Made by a program: the position numbers and the translations under genes. The notes under the pieces are model-generated. The model was not told the origin of the DNA and did not search any database. It saw nothing but the letters and a program-made list of their open reading frames with translations. A stretch of DNA of 64,000 nt from Aquimixticola soesokkakensis (GTDB lineage: Bacteria > Pseudomonadota > Alphaproteobacteria > Rhodobacterales > Rhodobacteraceae), in the NCBI RefSeq assembly GCF_900172375.1, contig NZ_FWFS01000007.1, forward strand, positions 1 through 64,000, written 5' to 3'. Every line of letters starts with the position of its first letter. Within the stretch, counting starts at the first letter, position 1. Shown here in pieces: positions 28,527 through 37,669 of the stretch.

Positions 28527-28874
28527 TTGCACGACTTGCCTCGCATGATGTCGGACAAGCGCTCGACGCGTGACGACGATGGTGACCTCGGGGTCATTCT
28601 CGAAACCCGTCCGAAAACCAAGCGGCCACCGATGTACAAGGTGATGCTGCTCAATGATGACTACACGCCAATGGAATTTGTCGTCACCGTTTTGGAACGG
28701 TTTTTCGGCATCACCCATGCCCAGGCGATCGAGATCATGCTGACCGTCCACAAAAAGGGATTGGCTGTCGTGGGGGTTTTCGCCTATGAAATCGCCGAAA
28801 CGAAAGTGACCCAAGTGATGGATTTTGCGCGCCGTCACCAGCATCCGCTGCAATGCACCATGGAAAAGGAATAG
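28527..28874 (+). CDS. clpS: ATP-dependent Clp protease adaptor ClpS
   Basis: ClpS delivers N-degron proteins to ClpA/ClpP. The conserved core is complete: [48 protein letters not shown] and a C-terminus [13 protein letters not shown] favour TTG 28527 as the start, since GGAG lies six bases upstream and the protein (115 aa) then has normal length. ATG 28545 or 28548 are close alternatives. Adjacent to rsmC-like gene 21 bp downstream. Confidence 0.93.
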   Translation: MHDLPRMMSDKRSTRDDDGDLGVILETRPKTKRPPMYKVMLLNDDYTPMEFVVTVLERFFGITHAQAIEIMLTVHKKGLAVVGVFAYEIAETKVTQVMDFARRHQHPLQCTMEKE

Positions 28875-28895
28875 GGCGCTCGCCCGCCGATTGCC

Positions 28896-29906
28896 ATGTG
28901 CGCAACACGCCTCTCCCAAGTGCTCGACGCACAGCCCGCCGCCGGCGACACGCCTGATCGTTGCGTTGTGTTCCGCCCGTCTCCCGACGCGGATCTGGCG
29001 GGGCTCTTGCCCGAGCGCTGCGATGTGGTGCACGGGTTTATCCCCGCGATCGCGGCGCTGGAGGCGCGTGGCTGGACGGTCACCGCCCCGTCAGGGCGCT
29101 ATCGCACGGCCGTCGTTTTTGCAGATCGCTCGAAACTGTTGACGCGCGCGATGATCCACGATGCCGTGGCCTGCGCGGATTTCGTTGTCGTGGACGGGCA
29201 AAAGACCGATGGGATCGACAGCCTGTCACGTGATCTGCGCAAGCGGCTGGGGGAAGGGGCAATTGGCCCGATCCTGTCCAAATCCCACGGCAAGGCTTTG
29301 GGGATCACGACCGCGCAGATCGGTGACGCGCTTGCGGATTGGGCGTTGCCTGCAGACAAACAGGTCGCTGACGGGTTTGTCACCCGCGCGGGGATTTTTT
29401 CCGCCGACGGGATCGACGTTGCGAGCCGGCTCCTGGTCGACGCCTTGCCGGAGAAACTGGCCGGGACGGTTGGTGATCTCGGGGCGGGCTGGGGATATCT
29501 GTCGCGCCACATTCTGACGCGCGCCGGTGTCAAAACTCTGCATCTTGTCGAAGCCGAACAGGCCGCGCTTGCCTGTGCACGCCGCAATGTCACCGACCCG
29601 CGCGCGCAGTTTCACTGGGCAGACGCCACAGGGTGGAGGCCGCCTGAAAAACTGGACGCGGTGGTGATGAACCCGCCGTTTCACACCAGCCGTGCGGCCG
29701 ATCCGGCGCTCGGTCAGGCCTTTATTCGTGCAGGGGCCGGGATGCTCAAGCCCAACGGGCAATTATGGCTGGTCGCAAACCGGCAATTGCCCTATGAAAC
29801 CACTTTGGCCGACCTGTTTCGCGACGTTCGTGAAGTGGAAACCTCCAAGGGGTTCAAAGTGCTCTTTGCCGCACGCCCAAACACACGCCCCTCCCAAACC
29901 GCTTAA
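28896..29906 (+). CDS. RsmC-like class I SAM methyltransferase
   Basis: A 336-residue two-domain protein of the RsmC/RlmG type. An N-terminal pseudo-methyltransferase half (about 1-170) is followed by a catalytic half. The SAM-binding motif DLGAGWGYLSR is near residue 195, and the NPPFH motif (VVMNPPFHTSR) marks N2-guanine methyltransferases. It probably methylates a guanine in 16S rRNA (G1207 in E. coli RsmC), but the exact target is inferred. It lies between clpS and an SDR-fold gene, all on the plus strand. Confidence 0.85.
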   Translation: MCATRLSQVLDAQPAAGDTPDRCVVFRPSPDADLAGLLPERCDVVHGFIPAIAALEARGWTVTAPSGRYRTAVVFADRSKLLTRAMIHDAVACADFVVVDGQKTDGIDSLSRDLRKRLGEGAIGPILSKSHGKALGITTAQIGDALADWALPADKQVADGFVTRAGIFSADGIDVASRLLVDALPEKLAGTVGDLGAGWGYLSRHILTRAGVKTLHLVEAEQAALACARRNVTDPRAQFHWADATGWRPPEKLDAVVMNPPFHTSRAADPALGQAFIRAGAGMLKPNGQLWLVANRQLPYETTLADLFRDVREVETSKGFKVLFAARPNTRPSQTA

Positions 29907-29918
29907 TCGGAGCCTGCC

Positions 29919-30728
29919 ATGAGCTTTTCTATCGCTGGAAAAACCGCGATTGTCACCGGTGCCGGCAATGGCATCGGCCTTGCGATCGCCCGCCATCTGG
30001 CCGAGGCCGGTGCCAATGTCATGTGCGCCGATATCGACGAGGCCGCTTTGATCGAGGCCATGGGCGAAGAGGCGCGCGACGAGGGCAGCAACATCCGCTT
30101 TTACGCCGGAGACCTGCGCAAGAAACTGACGGTGACCAACCTGATGTCCGCGACAATCGACGCCTTCGAGCGGGTCGATATTCTGGTAAACGCCTCGCGG
30201 CAGGTCAGCTACGGCGACCCGCTTTGCGCCGAAACGGACGGGGTGGAAACCCTGCTTGAGCAAAACCTGATGACCTCGCTGCGCGTGATCCAGCACGTGT
30301 CCAAATGGATGATCAAAGCCGCCGAAAAAGAGGGCCGCGAGGGCAATGTCGGCTCCATCGTCAACCTCACGACGATTGCCAACCAGCGCACGCTAGCAGA
30401 GTTGACGGGCTTTTCGATCAGTGCCGCCGCGGTGGATCAGATGACGCGCTCGATGGCGCTGGCCCTGGCACCGCACGGCATCCGCGTCAACGCCGTGTCC
30501 ACCGGATCGGTGATGAGCGCCTCCTTGCAACGGTTTCTGGTCGAGCAGCCCGAGTACCGCGAGCAAATCATCAACCACACGCCGCTTGCGCGGATCGCAT
30601 CCGCCAGTGAAGTCGCCGAAGCGGTGCATTTCCTGGCCAGCGAGGCCTCCGGTTTCATGACCGGTCAGGTGATCACCGTCGATGGCGGGCGCACGCTGGT
30701 CGATAGCGTGCCCTCACCCTTCCACTGA
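29919..30728 (+). CDS. SDR-fold protein lacking the catalytic Tyr-x3-Lys
   Basis: A 269-residue classical short-chain dehydrogenase fold. The NAD(P) motif VTGAGNGIG is intact near residue 13, the coenzyme/structural segment ILVNAS is present (usually NNAG), and the C-terminal PLARIASASEVAEAVHFLAS is standard. The active site is altered. Where the family has Ser...Tyr-x3-Lys, this protein has SIVNLTT and GFSISAAAVDQM, so Tyr is Phe and Lys is Ala. It therefore probably binds a nucleotide without ordinary oxidoreductase activity. The reading frame is intact and codon use is normal, so it is not a pseudogene. It starts 12 bp after the rsmC-like gene, likely the same operon. Confidence 0.85.
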   Translation: MSFSIAGKTAIVTGAGNGIGLAIARHLAEAGANVMCADIDEAALIEAMGEEARDEGSNIRFYAGDLRKKLTVTNLMSATIDAFERVDILVNASRQVSYGDPLCAETDGVETLLEQNLMTSLRVIQHVSKWMIKAAEKEGREGNVGSIVNLTTIANQRTLAELTGFSISAAAVDQMTRSMALALAPHGIRVNAVSTGSVMSASLQRFLVEQPEYREQIINHTPLARIASASEVAEAVHFLASEASGFMTGQVITVDGGRTLVDSVPSPFH

Positions 30729-30729
30729 C

Positions 30730-31113
30730 TCAGCTTTCGGGAAATTGGGCTTTGCAGCTGGCGACCGTTTGCGCCGCGCGGGCGCTCAGTTGCTTTTGCT
30801 TGGCTTGCAGAGAGGCAAGTTTCTGTGCCTCGGCGGCCAGATCAATCGCGACCGGACGCTCGCGGGTGATTTCGCTCGGCACGGTGCAATAAACGGGCTT
30901 GCCCTCTTTGTTGGTGCCGCAGCGTTCGCGATCAAACGTGCGTTCGGTATATTCTTCCATGGCATAGCCGCGATCCAGATTGCGCTGCACCTGCGCGGTC
31001 AGGGAATTGACCACCCGCAAATCGCGCGTGGCCCCGTTGATGCAAATATCTTGTTGCGTGCAGGCTGACAGGGCCAGAGCAGCGGGCAGGGCGGCAAAGA
31101 GGATGGAACGCAT
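30730..31113 (-). CDS. Putative lipoprotein of unknown function
   Basis: A 127-residue protein with a lipoprotein signal (MRSILFAALPAALALSAC, lipobox LSAC, Cys near residue 18). The mature part has four further cysteines (ICINGA, RERCGTN, VYCTV, ASCKAQ) and a Lys/Gln/Ala helical C-terminus. I recognise no functional family. The start ATG 31113 fits the signal peptide; the longer frame to 31185 does not. Convergent with the SDR gene (stops 1 bp apart) and divergent from hemF. Confidence 0.7.
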   Translation of the reverse strand: MRSILFAALPAALALSACTQQDICINGATRDLRVVNSLTAQVQRNLDRGYAMEEYTERTFDRERCGTNKEGKPVYCTVPSEITRERPVAIDLAAEAQKLASLQAKQKQLSARAAQTVASCKAQFPES

Positions 31114-31237
31114 TGGATCACTCCGGATAGGGTTTGCATGATCATAGCGCAGTTTTGCCGCGACAAAAGCGCCGTTGGCGCCCAAGGCGGAAACCTGCTA
31201 CCTCACGCGCAATTGCTTGTCATGGCTGGAGACCCCG

Positions 31238-32143
31238 ATGACCACACCAAATCCCGCCCCGATGGAGGCTGAAAAAGCCCGCGCCTCTGCGTGGTTTCGC
31301 ACGCTGCGCGACGATATCGTTGCGACGTTCGAGGGGCTGGAGGACACGCAGACGCGTGGCCCCTTTGCCGACCAGCCCGCGGGCCGCTTCGACGTCACGC
31401 CGACCAAGCGCACCGCGGATGACGGATCGGATGCGGGGGGCGGTCTGATGAGCGTGATGCGCGGCGGACGGGTGTTTGAAAAAGTCGGCGTCAATATTTC
31501 TACCGTTTACGGCACATTGGGCGCGCGCGCGCAAAACGCGATGGCCGCGCGTAAGGGTCTGCCCGGAATGAAGGATGACCCGCGGTTCTGGGCCGCCGGC
31601 ATCAGCCTTGTGGCGCATATGCAAAACCCCCACACGCCGGCGGTGCATATGAACACCCGCATGTTCTGGACACCCCATGCGTGGTGGTTCGGGGGCGGGT
31701 CCGATTTGAACCCCTGCATCGAATACGACGCGGACACCGCCGCGTTTCACGCCGTGCAAAAGGCCCATTGCGACCGGCATTCGCCCGATTACTACCCGCG
31801 GTTCAAGGCATGGGCGGACGAGTATTTTTTCATTCCCCATCGTGGCCGCGCCCGTGGGGTCGGGGGGATTTTTTACGACGACCATTGCACAGGGGACTGG
31901 GAGGCCGATTTCGCCTTTACCCAAGATGTCGGGCGCGCCTTTTTGCCCGCTTTTACCGGCGTGACGCAAACCCGGCGCGACACCCCGTGGGACGCCGCCG
32001 ACAAGGACGCCCAGCTTGTGCACCGCGGCCTCTATGCCGAATACAACCTTGTGTATGATCGGGGCACGAAATTCGGGCTGGAAACCGGCCATGACGCCAA
32101 TGCGGTTCTGATGAGCCTACCGCCGATGGCCAAATGGGTGTGA
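31238..32143 (+). CDS. hemF: Oxygen-dependent coproporphyrinogen III oxidase
   Basis: It converts coproporphyrinogen III to protoporphyrinogen IX using O2. The 301-residue protein has the family signatures GGGLMSVMRGGRVFEKVGVN, HMNTRMFWTPHAWWFGGGSD and a C-terminal YAEYNLVYDRGTKFGLETGH. The start ATG 31238 has GGAG upstream. The O2-independent enzyme hemN is 2 kb away, so the cell carries both forms and can switch with oxygen level. Confidence 0.97.
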   Translation: MTTPNPAPMEAEKARASAWFRTLRDDIVATFEGLEDTQTRGPFADQPAGRFDVTPTKRTADDGSDAGGGLMSVMRGGRVFEKVGVNISTVYGTLGARAQNAMAARKGLPGMKDDPRFWAAGISLVAHMQNPHTPAVHMNTRMFWTPHAWWFGGGSDLNPCIEYDADTAAFHAVQKAHCDRHSPDYYPRFKAWADEYFFIPHRGRARGVGGIFYDDHCTGDWEADFAFTQDVGRAFLPAFTGVTQTRRDTPWDAADKDAQLVHRGLYAEYNLVYDRGTKFGLETGHDANAVLMSLPPMAKWV

Positions 32144-32164
32144 GCGGCGCGTGAGGCGCTGCGC

Positions 32165-33193
32165 CTAAGCGCGCAGCGCCTCGATCATCAGGGCGACGTT
32201 GTCGGGATCGGCATCGGGCGTAATCCCGTGACCAAGGTTGAAAATATGCGCGCCCTTCGAAAAGGCCGCGCGCACATGCAGCACTTCGTCCACCAGCGCC
32301 TGCCCCCCCGTAACCATATGCGACGAGGCCAGGTTACCTTGCACGCAGCCGTCCTTTTGCACGTTGGCCGCGCCCCATTCGGGGGTGATCGAATTGTCCA
32401 GCGCCACGCAATCGACACCGGTTTTGGCGTGAAAGCCGATATAGCCCTCGCCCGCTTCGCGCGGGAACCCGATGATCGGCAGGCCGGGATGACGCCGCTT
32501 CAATTCGGCGGTGATTTTGGCCGCAGGCGCGACCGCGTATTTTTCAAATGCCTCGCCCTTGAGCGAGCCTGCCCAGCTGTCAAAGATTTTGACCACCTCC
32601 GCGCCCGCTTGAACCTGCATATCGAGATATTCGATCGTGGCCTCGGTGATACGGTCGATCAGCGCGTCAAACACCGCCACATTGCCCATTCTGAGCGCAT
32701 GGGCAGGGCCCTGATCGGGGGTGCCACGACCGGCGATCATATAGGTCGCCACGGTCCAGGGCGCACCGGCAAAGCCGATCAGCGTCGTCTCGCGGGGCAA
32801 TTCGCGCGCAAGAATCCGCACGGTTTCATACACTGGCCCAAGCGTGTCGTGGATATCATCCTTGCCGCCCAGTTTGGCAAAATCATCCGCCGTGGTGATC
32901 GTCGAGAGGCGCGGCCCTTCGCCGGTCACAAACCAAAGATCCGCCCCCAGCGCTTGGGGGACGAGCAAGATATCGGCAAACAGAATGGCGGCGTCAAACC
33001 CGAAGCGGCGGATCGGTTGCAGGGTCACTTCTGCGGCGAGGTCGGGATTGTAACACAGTTTCAAAAAGTCGCCGGCCTGCGCGCGGGTGGCACGATATTC
33101 GGGCAGGTAGCGCCCCGCCTGACGCATCATCCAGATCGGCGGCACGGCCTGCGTTTCGCCCGCGAGCGCCTTGAGGATGGTTTTTTGCGTCAT
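32165..33193 (-). CDS. hemE: Uroporphyrinogen decarboxylase
   Basis: It decarboxylates uroporphyrinogen III to coproporphyrinogen III. Signatures are [17 protein letters not shown] near the N-terminus, [22 protein letters not shown] and [13 protein letters not shown] at the end. 342 aa from ATG 33193, which has AAGGGG seven bases upstream; ATG 33208 is less likely. Divergent from hemC and convergent with hemF. Confidence 0.97.
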   Translation of the reverse strand: MTQKTILKALAGETQAVPPIWMMRQAGRYLPEYRATRAQAGDFLKLCYNPDLAAEVTLQPIRRFGFDAAILFADILLVPQALGADLWFVTGEGPRLSTITTADDFAKLGGKDDIHDTLGPVYETVRILARELPRETTLIGFAGAPWTVATYMIAGRGTPDQGPAHALRMGNVAVFDALIDRITEATIEYLDMQVQAGAEVVKIFDSWAGSLKGEAFEKYAVAPAAKITAELKRRHPGLPIIGFPREAGEGYIGFHAKTGVDCVALDNSITPEWGAANVQKDGCVQGNLASSHMVTGGQALVDEVLHVRAAFSKGAHIFNLGHGITPDADPDNVALMIEALRA

Positions 33194-33361
33194 GGTCGTC
33201 CCCTTCAAACTGTCGTCACCTAGGTCTAGCGCTGCGCATGATAAGTCAAGGCAGACAGGGGGGCGAAAGGCTTGAAAAAAACGTCGCAGGACAGGGTGAC
33301 GCAGGGTTTTTCGCCCGCGCGCAGCTTGTCAGCTTGCCCCCGCACGGCTAAGGCTTTGGCC

Positions 33362-34306
33362 ATGACTTTCGCGCTTCCCACCCCCGCCCAGACGCTCAAG
33401 ATCGGAACCCGTGGCTCGCCGCTTGCGCTGGCGCAGGCGCATGAAACCCGCGAGCGGCTGATGACGGCCTTTGCCCTGCCGGTCGAGGCCTTTGAAATCG
33501 TCGTTATTTCCACCCAAGGCGACCGCGTGACGGATCGCCCGCTGAAGGAATTGGGCGGCAAGGGGCTGTTTACCCGCGAGATCGAGGACGACCTGTTGTC
33601 GGGGGCCATCGACATTGCCGTGCATTCGATGAAGGACATGCCGGTTGACCAGCCTGAGGGGCTGACGCTGGACTGCTATTTGCCACGCGAAGACCCGCGC
33701 GACGCTTTCGTGCAGCTTTCGGGCGGCAAGCTGGCGGATCTGGCGGCGGGCAGTGTGGTGGGCACCTCCAGCCTGCGCCGCAAAGCGCAGCTTTTGAACA
33801 AGCGCCCCGATTTGCAGGTCGTGGAATTTCGCGGCAACGTTCAGACCCGCCTGCGCAAGCTGACCGACAACGTGGCCCAGGCGACCTTTCTGGCGATGGC
33901 CGGTCTGAACCGTCTGGGGCGCGACGATGTGCCCTGCACCCCGATCGAGGTCACCGAGATGCTTCCCGCCGTGGCGCAGGGGGCCATCGGGATCGAACGC
34001 CGCGCGTCGGATGCGCGGATGGGCGAAATGCTTGCGGCGATCCACCACGTGCAAACCGGTCAGCGTCTTGCCGCAGAACGCGCCTTTCTGGCGGCGCTCG
34101 ACGGGTCGTGCCAGACACCGATTGCGGGGCTCGCGGTGCTGGAGGGCGGTACCATCCGCCTGTCGGGCGAAATCCTGCGCACCGATGGCTCCGAGGCGCT
34201 GAGCGATGTGCAAACCGCGCCGCTCGAAGACGCCGCGGCGCTGGGCCATGCCCTGGCGCGGGGGCTTTTGGCCCGCGCGGGGCCGGGCTTTTTCGACTGG
34301 ACGTAG
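33362..34306 (+). CDS. hemC: Hydroxymethylbilane synthase (porphobilinogen deaminase)
   Basis: It polymerises four porphobilinogens into hydroxymethylbilane. The N-terminus IGTRGSPLALAQA, the motif SLRRKAQLLNKRPDL and the dipyrromethane-cofactor cysteine in LDGSCQTPIAG are all present. 314 aa from ATG 33362; an upstream extension is not conserved. Divergent from hemE with about 170 bp between them, and tail-to-tail with hemN (3 bp). Confidence 0.97.
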   Translation: MTFALPTPAQTLKIGTRGSPLALAQAHETRERLMTAFALPVEAFEIVVISTQGDRVTDRPLKELGGKGLFTREIEDDLLSGAIDIAVHSMKDMPVDQPEGLTLDCYLPREDPRDAFVQLSGGKLADLAAGSVVGTSSLRRKAQLLNKRPDLQVVEFRGNVQTRLRKLTDNVAQATFLAMAGLNRLGRDDVPCTPIEVTEMLPAVAQGAIGIERRASDARMGEMLAAIHHVQTGQRLAAERAFLAALDGSCQTPIAGLAVLEGGTIRLSGEILRTDGSEALSDVQTAPLEDAAALGHALARGLLARAGPGFFDWT

Positions 34307-34309
34307 CGC

Positions 34310-35662
34310 CTAAACCGCGCTGGAATGCCCCGCCGCCTTCACGTCGTAGGCGTCAAAATGGCGGGCAATCATCCGCGTGAGCGGGCGGGCGTGCGGCAAA
34401 ATGGCCATGTGGCGCGCACTGACATCAAGCATCTCGGGGAAGGCGGCGGTGGCGGTGGCACACCAGCCCTGCCATTGTTCAGCCGTCACCCCGAGCGGGT
34501 CCAGATCCCCCAGCCGCACGTTGAAATCACACATCAATGCCTCGATCAGCCGCGCGCGCAGCAGGTCATCACCGGCGAAACCATGACCTTTGTGGCTGGC
34601 CAGACGGCCTGCGCGGATCGCTTGGGTATAGGCCGAGGTGGCGGGGGCATTTTGCGCAAATCCTTGGGCAAAGCGCGAAATCGACGAGGCGCCAAGCCCG
34701 ATCAGCGTCGGGCAGTCATCACTGGTGTACCCCTGAAAATTGCGCCGCAGCCGGCCGCCCCGTTGGGCCTTGGCAAGACTGTCCTGAGGGCGGGCAAAAT
34801 GGTCGATGCCGATCTCGACATAGCCCGCTGCGACGAACAGATCGCGCGCGGTGTCAAACAGCGCCAGCCGCTGCTCGGGGTCGGGCAGCCTGTCGGTGGG
34901 GATCATGGTCTGGCGGCGCGCCATCCACGGCACATGGGCATAGCCGAACAAGGCCACACGATCGGGCGCGAGAGACAGCAGTTTTTGCACGCTGTCGCTC
35001 ATTTTCGCAGGCGTCTGTTCGGGCAGACCGTAGAGGATATCGGCATTGAGCGAGCGCACGCCACGCGCGCGCAGCCCCTCGACCGCCTGCGCCGTGACAG
35101 TGTAGCTTTGGGCGCGCCCGATCGTGGACTGGATGGCGGGGTCGAAATCCTGCACCCCGATGGAGGCACGGGTCATCCCCGCCTGCGCCAAGGCGTCAAG
35201 CCGCGCATCGTCGATTTCGTTGGGGTCGATCTCGACGGAAAATTCCGCGTCTTTGGCAAAGGGCAGCACCTGCGCCACCGCCTGCGCAAGATCGCCGATC
35301 ATCCCCGCGTCCAACAGGGTCGGCGTCCCGCCCCCCCAATGCATCTGCCCCAGCTGCAGCCCCTTTGGCAAATGACGTGCCACCAGCGCCAGTTCGGCCT
35401 TGAGGGTGTCAACATAGGCGGCAACGGGGCTTAGGGTGGTGGTGCCCTGCGTGCGACAGGCGCAAAACCAGCACAAACGGCGGCAGAACGGCACATGCAC
35501 ATAAAGCGACACCGGCACCGCGGGGTCGAGCGCGCCAAGCCAGTCGGCAAAACGCTCCGGCTTGAAACCGGCGCTGAAATGGTTGGCCGTGGGGTAGCTT
35601 GTGTAGCGCGGCACGCGTGCGTCAAACAGGCCGAGGCTGCGGAGTTGAATATGTTTGGTCAT
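34310..35662 (-). CDS. hemN: Oxygen-independent coproporphyrinogen III oxidase
   Basis: A 450-residue radical-SAM enzyme that makes protoporphyrinogen IX without oxygen. The [4Fe-4S] motif is CRRLCWFCAC near residue 60 (C-x3-C-x2-C plus the extra Cys typical of HemN), preceded by YVHVPFC. SAM-binding HWGGGTPTLL, IEIDPNEID-type and C-terminal HemN-domain segments follow. The promoter carries a perfect-type FNR palindrome 36 bp upstream of the start, shared with fnrL, which fits anaerobic induction. Confidence 0.96.
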   Translation of the reverse strand: MTKHIQLRSLGLFDARVPRYTSYPTANHFSAGFKPERFADWLGALDPAVPVSLYVHVPFCRRLCWFCACRTQGTTTLSPVAAYVDTLKAELALVARHLPKGLQLGQMHWGGGTPTLLDAGMIGDLAQAVAQVLPFAKDAEFSVEIDPNEIDDARLDALAQAGMTRASIGVQDFDPAIQSTIGRAQSYTVTAQAVEGLRARGVRSLNADILYGLPEQTPAKMSDSVQKLLSLAPDRVALFGYAHVPWMARRQTMIPTDRLPDPEQRLALFDTARDLFVAAGYVEIGIDHFARPQDSLAKAQRGGRLRRNFQGYTSDDCPTLIGLGASSISRFAQGFAQNAPATSAYTQAIRAGRLASHKGHGFAGDDLLRARLIEALMCDFNVRLGDLDPLGVTAEQWQGWCATATAAFPEMLDVSARHMAILPHARPLTRMIARHFDAYDVKAAGHSSAV

Positions 35663-35697
35663 GGGGATAGGTTTTAGCGCAGGCGCGGGCGTGCACT

Positions 35698-35711
35698 TTG
35701 ACGTGGATCAA
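35698..35711. promoter_or_regulatory. FNR box between hemN and fnrL
   Basis: TTGAC-GTGG-ATCAA matches the FNR/FnrL consensus TTGAT-N4-ATCAA in nine of ten positions. It lies between divergent genes, so FnrL probably controls hemN and its own synthesis. Confidence 0.85.
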
Positions 35712-35762
35712 GCTGGCGCGGATTTGACGGGGCGATACCCCGTTGCGCAGGATGGATGCGGT

Positions 35763-36503
35763 ATGACTGACCTTGGTTTCAATGCAAAAGACTGCGGCAC
35801 CTGTCCGATCCAGCACCGAGCGGTCTGTGCGCGCTGCGAGACCGACGAACTGGCCACGCTGGAAGCGATGAAATACTACCGCAGCTTCGAGGCGGGCCAG
35901 CCCATCGTCTGGTCGGGGGATCGCATGGATTTTGTCGGCTCGGTGGTGACGGGCGTGGCCTCTCTGAGCCAGGCGATGGAAGACGGGCGCACGCAGATGG
36001 TGGGTCTTTTGCTGCCGTCCGATTTTCTGGGCCGTCCGGGACGTGCGGCGGCCCCCTATGACGTGGTCGCCGTGACCAACACCACGCTGTGTTGCTTTCG
36101 GCGCAAACCCTTCGAGACGATGATGGGGGCGACCCCGCATCTGGCGCAGCGCCTGCTGGAAATGACGCTGGATGAACTGGATGCGGCGCGCGAATGGATG
36201 CTGGTTCTGGGGCGCAAAACCGCGCGCGAAAAAATCGCCTCGCTGTTGGCGATCATCGCGCGGCGTGAGGCCTCGCTGGCACCGGAGCGGGGGCAGGACG
36301 ATATGTCCTTTGACCTCCCGCTGACCCGCGAAGCCATGGCCGACTATCTGGGCCTGACGCTTGAAACCGTGTCGCGGCAGGTTTCGGCCCTTAAACGGGA
36401 CGGGGTGATCGTGCTGGACGGCAAGCGGCGGATCGTCATCCCCGATTTCGACGCCTTGGTGGCGGAAACAGGCGATGACGTGGATGGTGGCGTCTTCGCC
36501 TGA
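35763..36503 (+). CDS. fnrL: Oxygen-sensing Crp/Fnr-family regulator FnrL
   Basis: A 246-residue FNR-type activator. The N-terminal iron-sulphur cysteines are C11, C14, C22 and C25 (KDCGTCPIQHRAVCARC), with a distal cysteine pair in TLCCFRR. The dimer helix and a C-terminal helix-turn-helix follow (ADYLGLTLETVSRQVSALKR), whose E-x-V-S-R recognition pattern reads TTGAT half-sites. The start ATG 35763 matches FnrL proteins. In Rhodobacterales FnrL activates cbb3 oxidase and haem genes under low oxygen, consistent with the FNR boxes found here. Confidence 0.95.
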   Translation: MTDLGFNAKDCGTCPIQHRAVCARCETDELATLEAMKYYRSFEAGQPIVWSGDRMDFVGSVVTGVASLSQAMEDGRTQMVGLLLPSDFLGRPGRAAAPYDVVAVTNTTLCCFRRKPFETMMGATPHLAQRLLEMTLDELDAAREWMLVLGRKTAREKIASLLAIIARREASLAPERGQDDMSFDLPLTREAMADYLGLTLETVSRQVSALKRDGVIVLDGKRRIVIPDFDALVAETGDDVDGGVFA

Positions 36504-36533
36504 TCCGGCTTTGCGGTGTTGCTGGCGCTGTGA

Positions 36534-37373
36534 TCAATGCGCCATAAGCACGGGCCCTGTGGCGGTTTCCAACATGTGGCGCGTCGCGCCGCCCAGAATG
36601 GATTCGCGAAACCGCGAATGGCCATAGGCCCCCATGACCAGCAAATCGGCGGCGCTGTCGCGCAGGTGGCGGCTCAAGACATCCGACACCCGTGGCATGG
36701 TTTTTGCCAGCACCGACACCTCGACGCAGACGCCGTGGCGCGCCAGCATCTGGCTCAGCGCACCGCCCGGATCGGAGCGGTCGGGGCTATGTTGGGGCGG
36801 GTCGATCAGGGTGATATCGACATTGGTCGCACAGCTTAAAACCGGAAGGGCGGCGCGAATGGCCGTCATCGCCTCGCTGCTTTCATTCCATGCCACGGTG
36901 ATGCGCGCAAAGCTGTCGGGCAGGTCCACGCCTTCGGGGATCACCAGCACCGGAATTTTTCCGGCAAAGAGCGCGGCTTCCAGAATTTGCTCGTGCTCAT
37001 GCCCGCGCCCGGCCCCATAGGGGCGCGCCAGCACGGTCAGATCGCAAAACCGCAAGGCATGGGCGAGTTGGGATGTCAGCCCCGCGATCTGCGTGGTGAT
37101 CGCAACGGTCGCCCATGAAATATCGCTTTTCTCCAGTTGCGCGCGCATTGCGGCTTCGATGTCGAGCGCCTCTGCGCGGGCCTGTTGCAGCGTGTTTTGC
37201 AAGATCATCGCATTGGCACCGGCATAAAATGTCCCCGGCTGGGTGCGGTCGATTCCAAGGCACAGCACGTCAAGATGCGCCTCGAAGCGGCGCGCCAGCG
37301 CGATGGCCGCGCCAAGGGCATGCTGATCCTGCTCGGGATCGCAAATGATGGTGGTGAGGGTCTTGTAAGCCAT
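36534..37373 (-). CDS. Universal stress protein, tandem UspA domains
   Basis: A 279-residue cytoplasmic protein with two Usp domains. The second carries the ATP-binding signature as GAYGHSRFRESILGGATRHM. The first (about 1-145) has a degenerate version. The start ATG 37373 has GGGAGG five bases upstream; the longer frame to 37550 would translate the 15-bp repeats and FNR region. A perfect FNR palindrome sits 61 bp upstream, suggesting micro-oxic induction together with the divergent ccoNOQP. Such Usp genes commonly accompany fnr/cco loci. Confidence 0.9.
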   Translation of the reverse strand: MAYKTLTTIICDPEQDQHALGAAIALARRFEAHLDVLCLGIDRTQPGTFYAGANAMILQNTLQQARAEALDIEAAMRAQLEKSDISWATVAITTQIAGLTSQLAHALRFCDLTVLARPYGAGRGHEHEQILEAALFAGKIPVLVIPEGVDLPDSFARITVAWNESSEAMTAIRAALPVLSCATNVDITLIDPPQHSPDRSDPGGALSQMLARHGVCVEVSVLAKTMPRVSDVLSRHLRDSAADLLVMGAYGHSRFRESILGGATRHMLETATGPVLMAH

Positions 37374-37433
37374 GGCAGCCTCCCTGCGGTTGTGGCGATG
37401 AGCGAAGGCTAGGCGGGGCGAAGGGCGCGTGCC

Positions 37434-37447
37434 TTGATCCTGATCAA
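37434..37447. promoter_or_regulatory. FNR box upstream of the universal stress gene
   Basis: TTGAT-CCTG-ATCAA is a perfect match to the FNR consensus. It is closer to the usp start (61 bp) than to ccoN (223 bp). Confidence 0.88.
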
Positions 37448-37460
37448 CCCCGCCATCGCA

Positions 37461-37505
37461 CCGCCCCTGAACAAACCGCCCCTGAACAAACCGCCCCTGC
37501 ACAAG
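37461..37505. repeat. 15-bp tandem repeat, three copies, between two FNR boxes
   Basis: The unit CCGCCCCTGAACAAA occurs at 37461 and 37476 identically, and at 37491 with two changes (CTGCACAAG). It occupies the space between the two FNR palindromes of the divergent usp/ccoN promoter region, so copy-number change would alter their spacing. Confidence 0.9.
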
Positions 37506-37543
37506 CTGCAGCACAGGGCGCAACGCAAGAAAACCGCAGCCGA

Positions 37544-37557
37544 TTGACACAGATCAA
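37544..37557. promoter_or_regulatory. FNR box upstream of ccoN
   Basis: TTGAC-ACAG-ATCAA matches the FNR consensus in nine of ten positions. It lies 113 bp upstream of the ccoN start, a normal distance for an FNR-activated promoter with a leader. Confidence 0.85.
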
Positions 37558-37669
37558 AGAGCAGCGCGGGCGAAACCGTCACACCCTCAGCCACGCATCG
37601 GGACCGATATCGTGTCCTGCGACCTGCGCGCGGTATCGGCGCACAGAGGAGACGAAGGGACGCTAAACT

